From Candidatus Poribacteria bacterium (GTDB lineage Bacteria > Poribacteria > WGA-4E > WGA-3G), in the NCBI GenBank assembly GCA_003635185.1, contig PYJA01000031.1:1-52034 (forward strand): a stretch of 52,034 nucleotides of DNA, read 5' to 3'. Below the pieces are notes generated by a model. It worked only from the letters and a program-made list of their open reading frames with translations. It had not been told where the DNA came from and made no database searches. The translations under genes were made by a program, and so were the position numbers. Below, piece by piece: positions 37,222-45,688 of this stretch (position 1 is the stretch's first letter; the number at the start of each line of letters is the position of its first letter).

Positions 37222-37974
37222 ATGGAAGTTGAAAAGTTAAGAACTCTCCTTGAGAAAGTTAAAAGTGGAGAGATTGAAGTCAGTGATGCACTTCAATCTC
37301 TCCGCACTCTCCCTTTTGAAGACCTCGGCTTTTCCAAAATTGATCATCACCGACAACTTCGGACCGGTTTTCCTGAAGTCATCTTCTGTGAAGGGAAAAC
37401 CGATTCGCAAGTTGCCCAAATTAGTGAACGTATCCTTAGTGCTGGACATCCGTTACTGGCAACGCGCGCTACACCCTCAATGTACGAAGCTGTCCAAGCG
37501 ATCCACCCCGAAGCACGGTATAACGAACTCGGGAGAACGATCTCTGTTGTACAATCTGATGAGGAAGGCAAGCCAGGCGTTCTTGTCATTTCTGCTGGCA
37601 CTTCCGATTTACCTGTAGCAGAAGAAGCCGCTGAAACTGCTTTTATGATGGGTAGTCCCCCTGAACGTCTTTACGACGTGGGTGTTGCAGGATTACACAG
37701 ACTTATCGGCAATCATGAGAAACTACTGAATGCCCGTGTGATTGTCGTAATTGCGGGCATGGAAGGCGCATTGCCAAGCGTTGTTGGTGGGTTGGTTGAT
37801 TGTCCTGTCATCGCTGTGCCAACAAGCGTTGGATACGGTGCAAGTTTCGGTGGACTCGCGGCACTGCTCGGTATGCTGAACAGTTGTGCGTCTGGTGTCA
37901 CCGTTGTCAACATTGATAACGGCTTCGGGGCAGGATATAGTGCTTCGCTGATTAATCGATTATCAGGGACCTAA
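37222..37974 (+). CDS. larB: LarB, nickel-pincer cofactor carboxylase
   Basis: A 250-residue LarB. The N-terminal helix has the usual LLEKVKSGEIEVSDALQSL; then the P-loop-poor core GFPEVIFCEGKT and the AIR-carboxylase-like C-terminal domain with ISAGTSDLPVAEEA, VVIAGMEGALPSVVGGL and VPTSVGYGASFGGLAALL. LarB carboxylates nicotinic acid adenine dinucleotide in the first step of the Ni-pincer cofactor. The partners larC and larE are not in the window. No ribosome binding site is obvious before the ATG. Confidence 0.93.
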   Translation: MEVEKLRTLLEKVKSGEIEVSDALQSLRTLPFEDLGFSKIDHHRQLRTGFPEVIFCEGKTDSQVAQISERILSAGHPLLATRATPSMYEAVQAIHPEARYNELGRTISVVQSDEEGKPGVLVISAGTSDLPVAEEAAETAFMMGSPPERLYDVGVAGLHRLIGNHEKLLNARVIVVIAGMEGALPSVVGGLVDCPVIAVPTSVGYGASFGGLAALLGMLNSCASGVTVVNIDNGFGAGYSASLINRLSGT

Positions 37975-38086
37975 GCACGTTTTCTTATTGTCGTAGTGAA
38001 GTTCACCTTGCGACCTTATTGCTATTGAATCGCTGATTAGTCGAATTGAAATTTTGATACTCTGGAACGTATCGCTTAAAACTCAA

Positions 38087-38115
38087 TTGACTTTTACTTG
38101 GGTTTTTGTTAGAAT
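38087..38115 (+). promoter_or_regulatory. Sigma-70-type promoter of TPR-UGSC operon
   Basis: TTGACT (38087-38092) and TAGAAT (38110-38115), spacer 17, about 28 bases before the TPR gene's ATG at 38144. Confidence 0.65.
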
Positions 38116-38143
38116 TTCCCCAAATTTTGTAAGGAAAGAAAAA

Positions 38144-38476
38144 ATGTCAATACAAGCAGAACTATACGATGTTGCACTCACACATTTCGCAGAAAATGAT
38201 TTGGAAGCGGCTGTTAATGCTTTCAAGGAACTTATCGCGGCGTATCCAGACTATATTGAAGGGTATCTCGGATTGGGACATGCGTACGAACGGCTTGGTC
38301 AATACGATGAAGCCATCGCAGCTGTCCAAAAAGCAATTGAAATCAATCCGAATGACCCACTTGCTTATACCAGTTTATCTATCTGTTACCAACGCAAAGG
38401 AATGATTCAGGAAGCGGAAGATGCAATGGCGAAATCCCAACAGATTCAGTTGGAAACGGCCGGTTCAACCACATAG
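38144..38476 (+). CDS. TPR repeat protein
   Basis: A 110-residue cytoplasmic protein made of about three TPRs (AVNAFKELIAAYPDYIEGYL, GHAYERLGQYDEAIAAVQKA, SICYQRKGMIQEAEDAM). AAGGAAAG precedes the ATG at 38144; a longer frame from 38054 runs over the promoter and is rejected. Its stop is 12 bases before the UGSC selenoprotein gene, which suggests a joint function, with the TPR protein as binding partner. Similar TPR-UGSC pairing elsewhere could not be checked. Confidence 0.85.
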   Translation: MSIQAELYDVALTHFAENDLEAAVNAFKELIAAYPDYIEGYLGLGHAYERLGQYDEAIAAVQKAIEINPNDPLAYTSLSICYQRKGMIQEAEDAMAKSQQIQLETAGSTT

Positions 38477-38488
38477 GAGATTTTAACT

Positions 38489-39016
38489 ATGGCACATGTC
38501 ACTTTACTTGATCCTACTTCGCAAGGTGATGCAGCTGAGAAATTTTTGGCTCCACGCCTTGATACTTTTGACAGAAAAGTAATGGGATTGTTAGACATCA
38601 CCAAAAACGGAAGTGATATTTTTCTGGATCGCGTTGAAGAATTAATGCGCGCACAGTTTGACATTGCTGAAGTCATTCGTGTCAAAAAACCGACATTCGC
38701 GCGCCCCGCACCGATTGCGTTACTTGTTGATCTTGCCGATCAGACAGATTTTGTCATTGAAGGACTTGCGGACTGAGGCTCCTGTATATCGTGCAGTATG
38801 CACGATGGGAGTGTTTTAGAAGAGCGCGGTGTACCGAGTGTCGCAATCTGTACTGAGGTGTTTTTTGCGGCAGGCAAGGTTCAAGCGCGTGTGCTTGGGT
38901 ATAATGAATTAGAACCGCTCACCGTTGCGCATCCTATTCAGAGTCTTACACCTGAACAGATTCGCGAACGGGCTGACGGGATTGTTGATAAAATTGCTGC
39001 GCGATTGACAAAATAG
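38489..39016 (+). CDS. UGSC family selenoprotein (UGA = Sec96)
   Basis: A 175-residue protein when the UGA at 38774-38776 is read as selenocysteine. The motif is LAD-U-GSC-ISC-SMHDG (Sec96, Cys99, Cys102), the name-giving UGSC of a known (seleno)protein family of unclear function. The part before the UGA ends in a helical DVIRVKKPTFAR-like region and the part after continues in frame for 79 residues (VPSVAICTEVFFAAGKVQAR ... AHPIQSLTPEQIRERADGIV). A strong SECIS-like hairpin follows the UGA. AGGAGA is the ribosome binding site. Calling two genes instead would leave the second half without a start signal. Confidence 0.88.
38788..38806 (+). promoter_or_regulatory. SECIS-like hairpin for Sec96 of UGSC gene
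   Basis: ATCGTGC-AGTAT-GCACGAT forms a perfect 7-base-pair stem; CTCC just after the UGA and GGGAG beyond the stem can add a lower helix. The loop G lies 20 bases past the UGA. The core TGCAGTATGCA is close to those of the two HMA genes. Confidence 0.78.
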
Positions 39017-39078
39017 AATTGATAGTAGAATCTATAATGATTTGGACACTACGAATCAACGCTAAATGCACTTGGTAG

Positions 39079-39252
39079 AATGCTCGCTATGTAGAAAAAA
39101 ATGGACGGATTACCAATCGGGAACTCCGAAAACTCGCTCAACTCTCAAACGCTTCAGCCTATCACGAATTAACACTGTTAGTGGAAAGCGGTATTTTGAA
39201 AAAAAGCGGAAAGGCTCGTGGAACATATTATGTACTGGTTAATGATTTCTAA
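39079..39252 (+). pseudogene. C-terminal winged-helix remnant (RecG-like/AAA_4 family)
   Basis: Too short for an ordinary gene call: a 57-codon frame reads RYVEKNGRITNRELRKLAQL, then SNASAYHELTLLVESGILKK and SGKARGTYYVL. This is the winged-helix end found in Schlafen/AlbA_2-type ATP-binding transcriptional regulators annotated as RecG-like. A stop lies directly upstream in frame and no start codon is present, so it is a fragment. Confidence 0.65.
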
Positions 39253-39411
39253 CTGATTTTGGTTAATGATTATGCTTTCATGCCTTACTATAACAGGGTT
39301 TAGATGGGTTAATGATTCGGTTAACGATTTTTCCGATTTTTAGTTGATGATTACGCTATAAACCTATAATACATCAAGGTTTAGACGGGTTGATGATTCG
39401 GTTGATGATTA
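39237..39411. repeat. Imperfect tandem repeats GGTTAATGATT / GGTTGATGATT
   Basis: Two ~85 bp units each hold GATTA(T/C)GCT, (C)TATAA(C), GGTTTAGA(T/C)GGGTT and then ATGATTCGGTT; the first unit uses AATGATT and the second GATGATT. The repeats begin in the last codons of the winged-helix remnant and run towards aroQ. Non-coding. Confidence 0.6.
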
Positions 39412-39542
39412 AGCCATTCTCAAAAACAATATTTCCTATTGATTTCAAATCGTATTTCTAATAAAATGCAACACAGATTTTTCACTTATTGATAAATCAA
39501 TACGGTTACCTGAAGATGAACAATGTATGAGGAATTAGTTAT

Positions 39543-40007
39543 ATGAATATCCTTATCCTACACGGACCAAATCTGCATCTTTTAGGAAGAAGACAGCCTG
39601 AGATTTACGGACACCAAACATTGAATGACATCAACGGTGCCCTTGATCAATTTGTGGCAGCATCGCCTCACGATGTTGTGCTGAAAATCTTACAATCTAA
39701 CCATGAAGGCGAGATCGTGTCCATTATCGGTGACCACATGGATTGGGCAGATGGCATTCTCATTAATCCGGCTGCTTATACACATACCAGCATCGCTATT
39801 CGAGATGCCCTTGCGACTGTCGGTGTCCCTGTTATTGAAATTCACCTCTCTAATATTTACGCGCGCGAGGAATTTCGGCATCATTCTTATGTATCAGGTA
39901 TTGCGGTAGGTGTAGTTAGTGGTTTCGGTGCGTATAGTTACATCCTTGCACTTGAAGCGATGATTCATATTTTGGGTCCGAATTCAACTGATAATGTAGA
40001 TGAATAA
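39543..40007 (+). CDS. aroQ: 3-dehydroquinate dehydratase, type II
   Basis: A 154-residue type II dehydroquinase of the shikimate pathway. Motifs are ILILHGPNLHLLGRRQPEIY (residues 3-22; the catalytic Tyr is in EIYG), LINPAAYTHTSIAIRDAL and VIEIHLSNIYAREEFRHHSY, with the catalytic His and binding Arg. The His in LHGPNL replaces the more usual Asn, without other losses. It stands 17 bases before the aminotransferase gene and is probably co-transcribed with it. Confidence 0.96.
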   Translation: MNILILHGPNLHLLGRRQPEIYGHQTLNDINGALDQFVAASPHDVVLKILQSNHEGEIVSIIGDHMDWADGILINPAAYTHTSIAIRDALATVGVPVIEIHLSNIYAREEFRHHSYVSGIAVGVVSGFGAYSYILALEAMIHILGPNSTDNVDE

Positions 40008-40024
40008 ATTGAAGGAAATTTTTT

Positions 40025-41173
40025 GTGGAACAAAAGCCGTTTATCCCTTTTAGTCGTCCGTGGATTGACGATACTGAAATTGAGGCAGTTAGTGAAGTGC
40101 TTGCTTCTAAATGGATTAGCACAGGGGCAAGAGTACGTGAGTTTGAACGTGCTTTTGCCGAATATCTTGGTGTCAGACATGCAATCGCTGTGAGTTCTTG
40201 CACTGCAGCGCTACACCTTAGTCTTGTCGTTAGCGGTATTGGTGTCGGCGATGAAGTCATTACAACACCTTATACCTTCACAGCAACTGCTGAGGCAATA
40301 CGATATGTTGGAGCAAAACCTGTTTTCGTAGATATTGACCCTGAAACATTGAACATTGATATTACGAAAATTGCACCAGCAATTACCTCACGTACCAAAG
40401 CGATAATGCCGGTTCACATCGCTGGGTTATCATGTGATATGGATGCATTACGGGAAATTTGTCAAAAACATAACCTCGTGCTTATTGACGATGCTGCACA
40501 CGCCATTCCTGCTGAATATAACGGAAAATATATCGGAAGCCTCGGAGATCTTTCTGCTTTCAGTTTTTATGCAAATAAAAATATGACCACAGCGGAAGGT
40601 GGGATGATTACCACTAATAACGATTCGCTCGCGGAACCACTTCGAACGATGCGGCTTCACGGTATTGACAAAGATGCGTGGGCACGGCAATCTGGACGCA
40701 GTATTTGGCGATACGAAATCACTACTGAAGGTTATAAATACAATATGACCGATATTCAGGCGGCAATGGGGTTGTGTCAGCTCATGAAACTCAACAAACA
40801 GCATGAACGCCGTCAGAATTTCGTACAGATATATCAATCAGAATTGGCAAAATTTCCGCAGGTTAGCACACCGTTTGTACCAGATAATCCCGCAGAGCAT
40901 GCGTGGCATCTATACATTATTCAACTTCATACCGGCAACCGAGACGACTTTGTTGAATCCTTACGTGAAGCAAACATTGAGTGTAGTGTTCACTATATCC
41001 CATTGCATCTTTTCGAATTTTATCAGAAACAGTACGGTTACAGTGTCGGTGATTTTCCGTATGCGGAGGAAGTTTTTGAGAGAGTTATTAGCCTTCCGCT
41101 CCATCCTGGACTAACTGAATCGGACGTGCATCTTGTAATTGATGCTATCGGTAAAATTCTGAGGCTCAGGTAA
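40025..41173 (+). CDS. DegT/DnrJ/EryC1/StrS family aminotransferase
   Basis: A 382-residue PLP enzyme that transfers an amino group to a keto-sugar, typical for UDP- or dTDP-amino sugars of surface glycans. Visible are IPFSRPWIDDTEIEAVSEVL at the start, VSSCTAALHLSL, VLIDDAAHAIPAEYNG and SFYANKNMTTAEGG with the PLP-binding Lys near residue 188, and NMTDIQAAMGLCQL. The start is GTG at 40025 with AAGGAAA upstream. The substrate cannot be told. It follows aroQ by 17 bases. A link with the STT3-like gene in a glycan pathway is possible but not shown. Confidence 0.92.
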   Translation: MEQKPFIPFSRPWIDDTEIEAVSEVLASKWISTGARVREFERAFAEYLGVRHAIAVSSCTAALHLSLVVSGIGVGDEVITTPYTFTATAEAIRYVGAKPVFVDIDPETLNIDITKIAPAITSRTKAIMPVHIAGLSCDMDALREICQKHNLVLIDDAAHAIPAEYNGKYIGSLGDLSAFSFYANKNMTTAEGGMITTNNDSLAEPLRTMRLHGIDKDAWARQSGRSIWRYEITTEGYKYNMTDIQAAMGLCQLMKLNKQHERRQNFVQIYQSELAKFPQVSTPFVPDNPAEHAWHLYIIQLHTGNRDDFVESLREANIECSVHYIPLHLFEFYQKQYGYSVGDFPYAEEVFERVISLPLHPGLTESDVHLVIDAIGKILRLR

Positions 41174-41206
41174 AAGATATGTGCGATTTTTGTTTAATTG
41201 TGCTAT

Positions 41207-41337
41207 AGGACTTACGCATTCCCCCTTGATAAGGGGGGCAGGGGGGTTAAATAGTCCGATATTTCAGTGTTTTTAGTCTTTTTAACCCCCTAAATCCCCC
41301 TTATCAGTGGGACTTTTGAATACATTGCGTAAGTCCT
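41207..41337. repeat. MITE-like repeat, copy F (inverted orientation)
   Basis: A 131 bp element from AGGACTTACGC to GCGTAAGTCCT. Its order (GATAAGGGGGGCAGGGGGGT first, TTATCAGTGGGACTTTTG last) is the reverse of copies A and E. A lone end (ACGTAAGTCCT, 41650-41660) lies 300 bases further on. Confidence 0.85.
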
Positions 41338-41432
41338 GTGCTATTAATATCAAGTCTGTCACTGTTGAGTTTATGAACTCATATTGAGTAAAACATAGGG
41401 ATGTGGTAGAATAGGGCAAGAAAAGGAAATAG

Positions 41433-41637
41433 TTGAAGTTTGCGCTACAATTGTGTGCAAGTAACTATAGATTTTACTATAAAAACCTAAGTTGCCACCT
41501 TTGTAGCATAATCTGTTAGATTGTGCATCTTAGCACACAAACTGGCAGTTTGATGCTCAAATATTGGCTAATTATCAGCATATTTTCATTTAAAACGGTG
41601 TTTCCGTGTCTAAAACTTATAGGTAGCAACTTGGGTT
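41433..41637. repeat. Repeat of the AAGTTGCTAC family
   Basis: GAAGTTTGCGCTACAATTGT, AGCACACAAACTGGCAGTTT and a final GTAGCAACTTGGGTT (41623-41637) match parts of the outer element at 20396-20865. No gene is supported in 41338-41679. Confidence 0.55.
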
Positions 41638-41679
41638 ATAAAAGAAAATACGTAAGTCCTATATTAAGAAGGAATTAAT

Positions 41680-42471
41680 ATGCATCCACTTGTTGACTTG
41701 AAAGTACCAAAAGGTTCTATTGCTATCCACTGGTTTGAACAGAGTAGTTTTGCTCTAAAGGATTCGGATGACACCATTGTCTTAATAGACCCTTATTTTC
41801 CACGGAACCGTCCCTCGGACCGCTTTATTCACACCGAACCTCCCTTGGATGAGGCTGAACTCCCGACAGATTTCGTTTTGTTGACACATGCACACGGCGA
41901 TCATACGTGTCCAGAATCTATACGCAGAATTTGGGAAACCTCTAACGCGACGCGATTCATTGGACCGGAAGAGAGCGTGCACCAAATTTCGTCAGAAACA
42001 GATGTAGCATCTGATAACGTTTCTGAGATAAGTGCAGGAGAATTAGCGGAATTAAACGGTCTTACCGTACATGCCGTTTATGCAAAACCGCCAGCAGGTG
42101 ATCCATCTGCTGATATTGGCCCCCCCGATGTTACACACTTAGGATACGTAGTCGGAAGCGATGGTGTGACGTTATACTTTAGTGGTGATCCGATCAATAA
42201 CTTTGCGGAACATGACGAGCTGATTTCGGCAGTGGCAGCGCATAAGCCGGATGTCGGTTTCCTGACAAACCATCCGACTGAGGGTGAGTTTCCATTTTAT
42301 GATGGATGTGTTAAAATGGCGACGCGTATTGGATTGAAGCACACTGTTCCTGTGCATCGTGCATGTTTTGTCACCCGTGATTATGATCCAGAGGAATGGG
42401 CATCAAACTTTCCATCGGGTGGTCCCGAACCGCTTATTATTGAAAGAAATTCGTATATCGTTTATTCATAG
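41680..42471 (+). CDS. MBL-fold metal-dependent hydrolase (UlaG-like)
   Basis: A 263-residue metallo-beta-lactamase-fold protein. The metal motif is THAHGDHTC near residue 70; an Asp ligand lies in YFSGDPINN near 168 and a His in FLTNHPTEG. The UlaG/RomA branch, which includes L-ascorbate-6-phosphate lactonase, fits the length and start (IAIHWFEQSSFALKD). The substrate is not known. GAAGGAA precedes the ATG. Before it lies only repeat DNA; 80 bases after it comes purE, separated by a short GTAGGT-type hairpin. Confidence 0.87.
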   Translation: MHPLVDLKVPKGSIAIHWFEQSSFALKDSDDTIVLIDPYFPRNRPSDRFIHTEPPLDEAELPTDFVLLTHAHGDHTCPESIRRIWETSNATRFIGPEESVHQISSETDVASDNVSEISAGELAELNGLTVHAVYAKPPAGDPSADIGPPDVTHLGYVVGSDGVTLYFSGDPINNFAEHDELISAVAAHKPDVGFLTNHPTEGEFPFYDGCVKMATRIGLKHTVPVHRACFVTRDYDPEEWASNFPSGGPEPLIIERNSYIVYS

Positions 42472-42491
42472 TGAATAAGTTTTGGGTATTA

Positions 42492-42525
42492 AGTTGGGTT
42501 TCGCTTTCAGCTCTACCCAACCTAC
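42492..42525. repeat. GTAGGT-type hairpin repeat, compact copy
   Basis: AGTTGGGTTTCGCTTTCAGC followed by TCTACCCAACCTAC: arms GTTGGGT and ACCCAAC pair. It lies between the MBL gene stop and purE and could act as a partial terminator, but lacks a U-run. Confidence 0.55.
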
Positions 42526-42550
42526 ATTCATTGAGAGGTACAGATAAGAT

Positions 42551-43078
42551 ATGTCTCTTGAAGAACAAAAAACACCCCTTGTCGGTATTGTGATGGGGAG
42601 TGATTCCGATTTAGAAAAGATGGCTGAAGCCGCAAAGGTTTTAGAAGATTTTGAGGTGCCGTTTGAGATAACGATCTCTTCGGCACACCGTTCACCTGAA
42701 CGGACGATGGCATGGACAGAAAAAATTAAAGCAGAAGGCGGTAAAGTCATTATCGCTGGTGCAGGGCGTGCAGCACATCTTGCAGGTGTTATTGCGGCAC
42801 ACACAACACTACCCGTTATCGGTGTGCCAGTTGATGGCGGACCGCTCAACGGCGTTGATGCCCTTTATGCTACGGTACAGATGCCCCCCGGTATTCCTGT
42901 TGGAACAATGGCAATCGGTTCAGGTGGCGCACGAAATGCGGGGATATTTGCAGTGCAGATTCTGGCACTCACATTCCCCGAATTGGAAGCAAAACTGCAA
43001 GCCTACAAGAAGAAGATGAGTGACGGTGTCGCGGAAAAAGCGGCGCGGCTCCAAGAAGTTGGTTATGAGAATTATTAA
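42551..43078 (+). CDS. purE: N5-carboxyaminoimidazole ribonucleotide mutase
   Basis: A 175-residue PurE (class I), which moves the carboxyl group of N5-CAIR to give CAIR in purine synthesis. Motifs are VGIVMGSDSDLEKMAEAA, ISSAHRSPERT with the catalytic His, AGAGRAAHLAGVIAAHT and GVPVDGGPLNGVDAL. GAGAGG precedes the ATG. purK is not adjacent. Its stop touches the next ATG (TAAATG), so it is translated with the RraA-family gene, an unusual partner. Confidence 0.95.
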   Translation: MSLEEQKTPLVGIVMGSDSDLEKMAEAAKVLEDFEVPFEITISSAHRSPERTMAWTEKIKAEGGKVIIAGAGRAAHLAGVIAAHTTLPVIGVPVDGGPLNGVDALYATVQMPPGIPVGTMAIGSGGARNAGIFAVQILALTFPELEAKLQAYKKKMSDGVAEKAARLQEVGYENY

Positions 43079-43783
43079 ATGTTGATCGGAAAAACTGTCA
43101 TGGAAACTGAAGATAATATACAGTGGGAAAACGATACTGAACTCTTTGATATGATGGAAGAGCAGCTGTACGCTGCTGTAATTTCGGATGCGTTGGATAC
43201 AGCCGGATTCCGTGAGCAAGCACTGCAATACACTATTCGTCCATTGCTACCGGAGACGGTCGTCGTTGGTCGGGCAATGCCTGTGCTGTGTCTGGATGTC
43301 TATGAGATTCCTGATGAACCGTATCAACAGGAAATTGCAGCGGTGGATAGCCTCAAACAGGACGATGTACTTATTTGCTCAACGAACGGCAGTACGCGTA
43401 TCTGCTTTTGGGGAGAGCTCCTTTCAACGGCGGCACAGGCGCGCGGCGCGCGTGGTGCTGTTATTGATGGGTTTATCCGTGATGTGCGCAAGATCATGCA
43501 GATGCGATTCTCCATATTTACGACTGGGATATCACCCGTAGACTCTAACGGACGCGGTGAGGTGGTTGCGTACAACGTCCCGATTGAATGTGGTGGTGTC
43601 ATGGTGAATCCTGGTGATATTGTGTTTGGTGATGCGGACGGTGTGGTTATCATTCCACAGGCGGTGGAAACGGAGATAATCGCGGCTGCATTGGAAAAAG
43701 TGAGCGGTGAAAACCGAACCCGTAATGCACTTAGGGAGGGGGCAACGCTCAGGGAAGTTTTCGATAAATATGGGATTCTGTAA
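43079..43783 (+). CDS. RraA family protein (aldolase-like)
   Basis: A 234-residue RraA/dimethylmenaquinone-methyltransferase-like protein. The family block GARGAVIDGFIRDVRKI lies near residue 121, with GGVMVNPGDIVFGDADGVV near 178. Members include 4-hydroxy-4-methyl-2-oxoglutarate aldolases and RNase E inhibitors; planctomycete- and poribacteria-like genomes have many. The activity here is unknown. The start is ATG 43079, joined to the purE stop, or ATG 43100, seven codons later with GGAAAA upstream. Confidence 0.88.
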   Translation: MLIGKTVMETEDNIQWENDTELFDMMEEQLYAAVISDALDTAGFREQALQYTIRPLLPETVVVGRAMPVLCLDVYEIPDEPYQQEIAAVDSLKQDDVLICSTNGSTRICFWGELLSTAAQARGARGAVIDGFIRDVRKIMQMRFSIFTTGISPVDSNGRGEVVAYNVPIECGGVMVNPGDIVFGDADGVVIIPQAVETEIIAAALEKVSGENRTRNALREGATLREVFDKYGIL

Positions 43784-43975
43784 CGACATTTGGAATGCCA
43801 TCTTCAAATCGGTACTCAACGTTGCTGGTGGGATTGATAGGCGGGCAAAAGAGATTAATCCGGACATGCAACGTTATTAATACTTACCTTATCTTAAACC
43901 TGTCCAAACTGTATTGAAAAAAGATAAGTCTTAGCCCATTTTGACATTTTCAACATGAAATGCAAGGAAATTCTG

Positions 43976-44668
43976 ATGGAAGCAAAAATATTGATTGTAG
44001 AGGATGAACGCGATATCGTAGAGTTGCTAAGATATAATCTGCGGGAAGCAGATTTTAAAGTTGATACTGTGCGGAATGGTGCCGACGCATTACAGCGTGC
44101 AGTAGATAACCCGCCCGACCTCATTTTGTTAGACCTCATGCTGCCTGAAGTTGACGGATTAATTGTCTGTCGACTCCTAAAGAACGACCCCCGCACTAAA
44201 AACATTCCTATCGTGATGCTAACTGCAAAAACTGAGGAACAGGATCGCGTAACTGGACTTGAATTGGGCGCTGATGATTATATTACAAAACCTTTTAGCC
44301 CACGCGAGGTCGTCTTACGCATCAATGCTGTGCTACGGAGACTCAGAGCGAGCGAGCAGGATGATGAGGAAAACCAGATAGAAACACACGGTGTGACAAT
44401 TGATTTAGCTCGACATCAAGTTCTGACCGAAGATGGAGCAATTGATCTCACTGCAACTGAGTTTAAACTCATTACACTGTTTGCCCGTTCACCCGGACGC
44501 GTTTTTTCTCGCAATATCCTGATGGATGCTATTTGGGGACAGGAGTATTACGGCATTGATAGGACAGTTGACACACACGTCAGCCGTCTCAGACGTAAAC
44601 TCGGTGATTTAGGAAAACATATTGAAACGGTGTACGGCGTTGGTTATCGGCTTAAAGAAAAGAAATAA
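43976..44668 (+). CDS. OmpR/PhoB-type response regulator
   Basis: A 230-residue regulator with an intact receiver: acidic pair in IVEDERD, phospho-Asp in LILLDLMLPEVDG near residue 52, Thr in VMLTAK and Lys in ITKPFSP. The C-terminal winged helix (about 130-228) has LTATEFKLITLFA and VDTHVSRLRRKLG. PDLILLDLMLP and KNIPIVMLTAK resemble PhoB. AAGGAAA stands before ATG 43976. No sensor kinase is near, so it is an orphan here; its targets are unknown. Confidence 0.94.
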   Translation: MEAKILIVEDERDIVELLRYNLREADFKVDTVRNGADALQRAVDNPPDLILLDLMLPEVDGLIVCRLLKNDPRTKNIPIVMLTAKTEEQDRVTGLELGADDYITKPFSPREVVLRINAVLRRLRASEQDDEENQIETHGVTIDLARHQVLTEDGAIDLTATEFKLITLFARSPGRVFSRNILMDAIWGQEYYGIDRTVDTHVSRLRRKLGDLGKHIETVYGVGYRLKEKK

Positions 44669-44745
44669 TTTGCTTATAGGGCATTTGGGCCCGCAGTATG
44701 ATAAACAGTGTTTATAAAAGACCGAAATGAACATGGAGCCATTTT

Positions 44746-45516
44746 ATGAATTTAAGATTAAGAGATAAAGTTGTCGTTGTAACAGGTGCAAGTCGTGGCA
44801 TAGGGAGAGCAATAGCAAACGGTTTTGCTGAAGAGGGGGCACGCCTCAGTATCTGTGGGAGAGACCCAGATACCTTACAAGCTGCAACCGAAGAACTCAG
44901 CGCACACGGTATAAAGGTGTTGTCAAAACCCACCGATGTAACTGATACTGCTCAAGTAGATGTATTTATCACAGAAACATTGTCCCGTTTCGGTAGAATT
45001 GATGTTGTCGTTAATAATGTCGGTGGGAGTCGGTGGACACCTTTAAACGAGATTTCTGATGACGAATGGCATGAGATTCTCGATCTGAATCTTGTTACAG
45101 CAGCGCGTATTAATCGGCTTGTTATCCCCGCAATGCAAAAACAGGGTGGCGGCGTGATTCTGATGATCGCCTCTATTTACGGTAGAGAAGGTGGCGGACA
45201 CATCACCTACAATGCAGCGAAAGCCGCAGAAATTAGTATGGCAAAGTCGTTGGCAAAAGAACTTGCTCCCGATAATATACGTGTCAATAGTATTGCCCCT
45301 GGGTCTATCCTGTTTCCGGGCGGCGGTTGGGATCGCCGCATTAAAGCGGACCCTGAACGCATGAAAGCGTTTGTTGAAAGCGAGATGCCACTCGGACGAT
45401 TCGGAAAACCGGAAGAGATCGCGAATGTTGCTGTTTTTCTTGCATCTGAACGGGCAAGTCTTGTTACTGGGACGTGTATTAACGTTGATGGATGTCAGTC
45501 GCGGTCAAACATATAG
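44746..45516 (+). CDS. SDR family NAD(P)-dependent oxidoreductase
   Basis: A 256-residue classical short-chain dehydrogenase. The cofactor motif TGASRGIG starts near residue 14, VVNNVGG lies near 89, the catalytic Ser in MIASIYG and the YxxxK pair in TYNAAKAAE near 156. The ending LVTGTCINVDGCQS is typical. It resembles 3-oxoacyl-ACP reductase-type SDRs, but the substrate cannot be given. It stands alone after the response regulator. Confidence 0.92.
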   Translation: MNLRLRDKVVVVTGASRGIGRAIANGFAEEGARLSICGRDPDTLQAATEELSAHGIKVLSKPTDVTDTAQVDVFITETLSRFGRIDVVVNNVGGSRWTPLNEISDDEWHEILDLNLVTAARINRLVIPAMQKQGGGVILMIASIYGREGGGHITYNAAKAAEISMAKSLAKELAPDNIRVNSIAPGSILFPGGGWDRRIKADPERMKAFVESEMPLGRFGKPEEIANVAVFLASERASLVTGTCINVDGCQSRSNI

Positions 45517-45688
45517 TGCCATATCTAATTGAAAGGTGAATCCGATTGCACTACTACACATCCTTATATTGATTGTTAGTAGGTTATCCACCTTTGTGAG
45601 AAATATCTTCCCTCAGCCAAATTAGATTTGCGAAAATTCGCCAAAAATGTTATCACCTCTTCGGTGTCAAGACACCGATGCTTTAGCG

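Noticed and set aside
38798..39016. A separate 72-residue gene after the UGA of the UGSC gene
   Set aside because: It is in frame with the upstream part, lacks a ribosome binding site and begins inside the SECIS-like hairpin.
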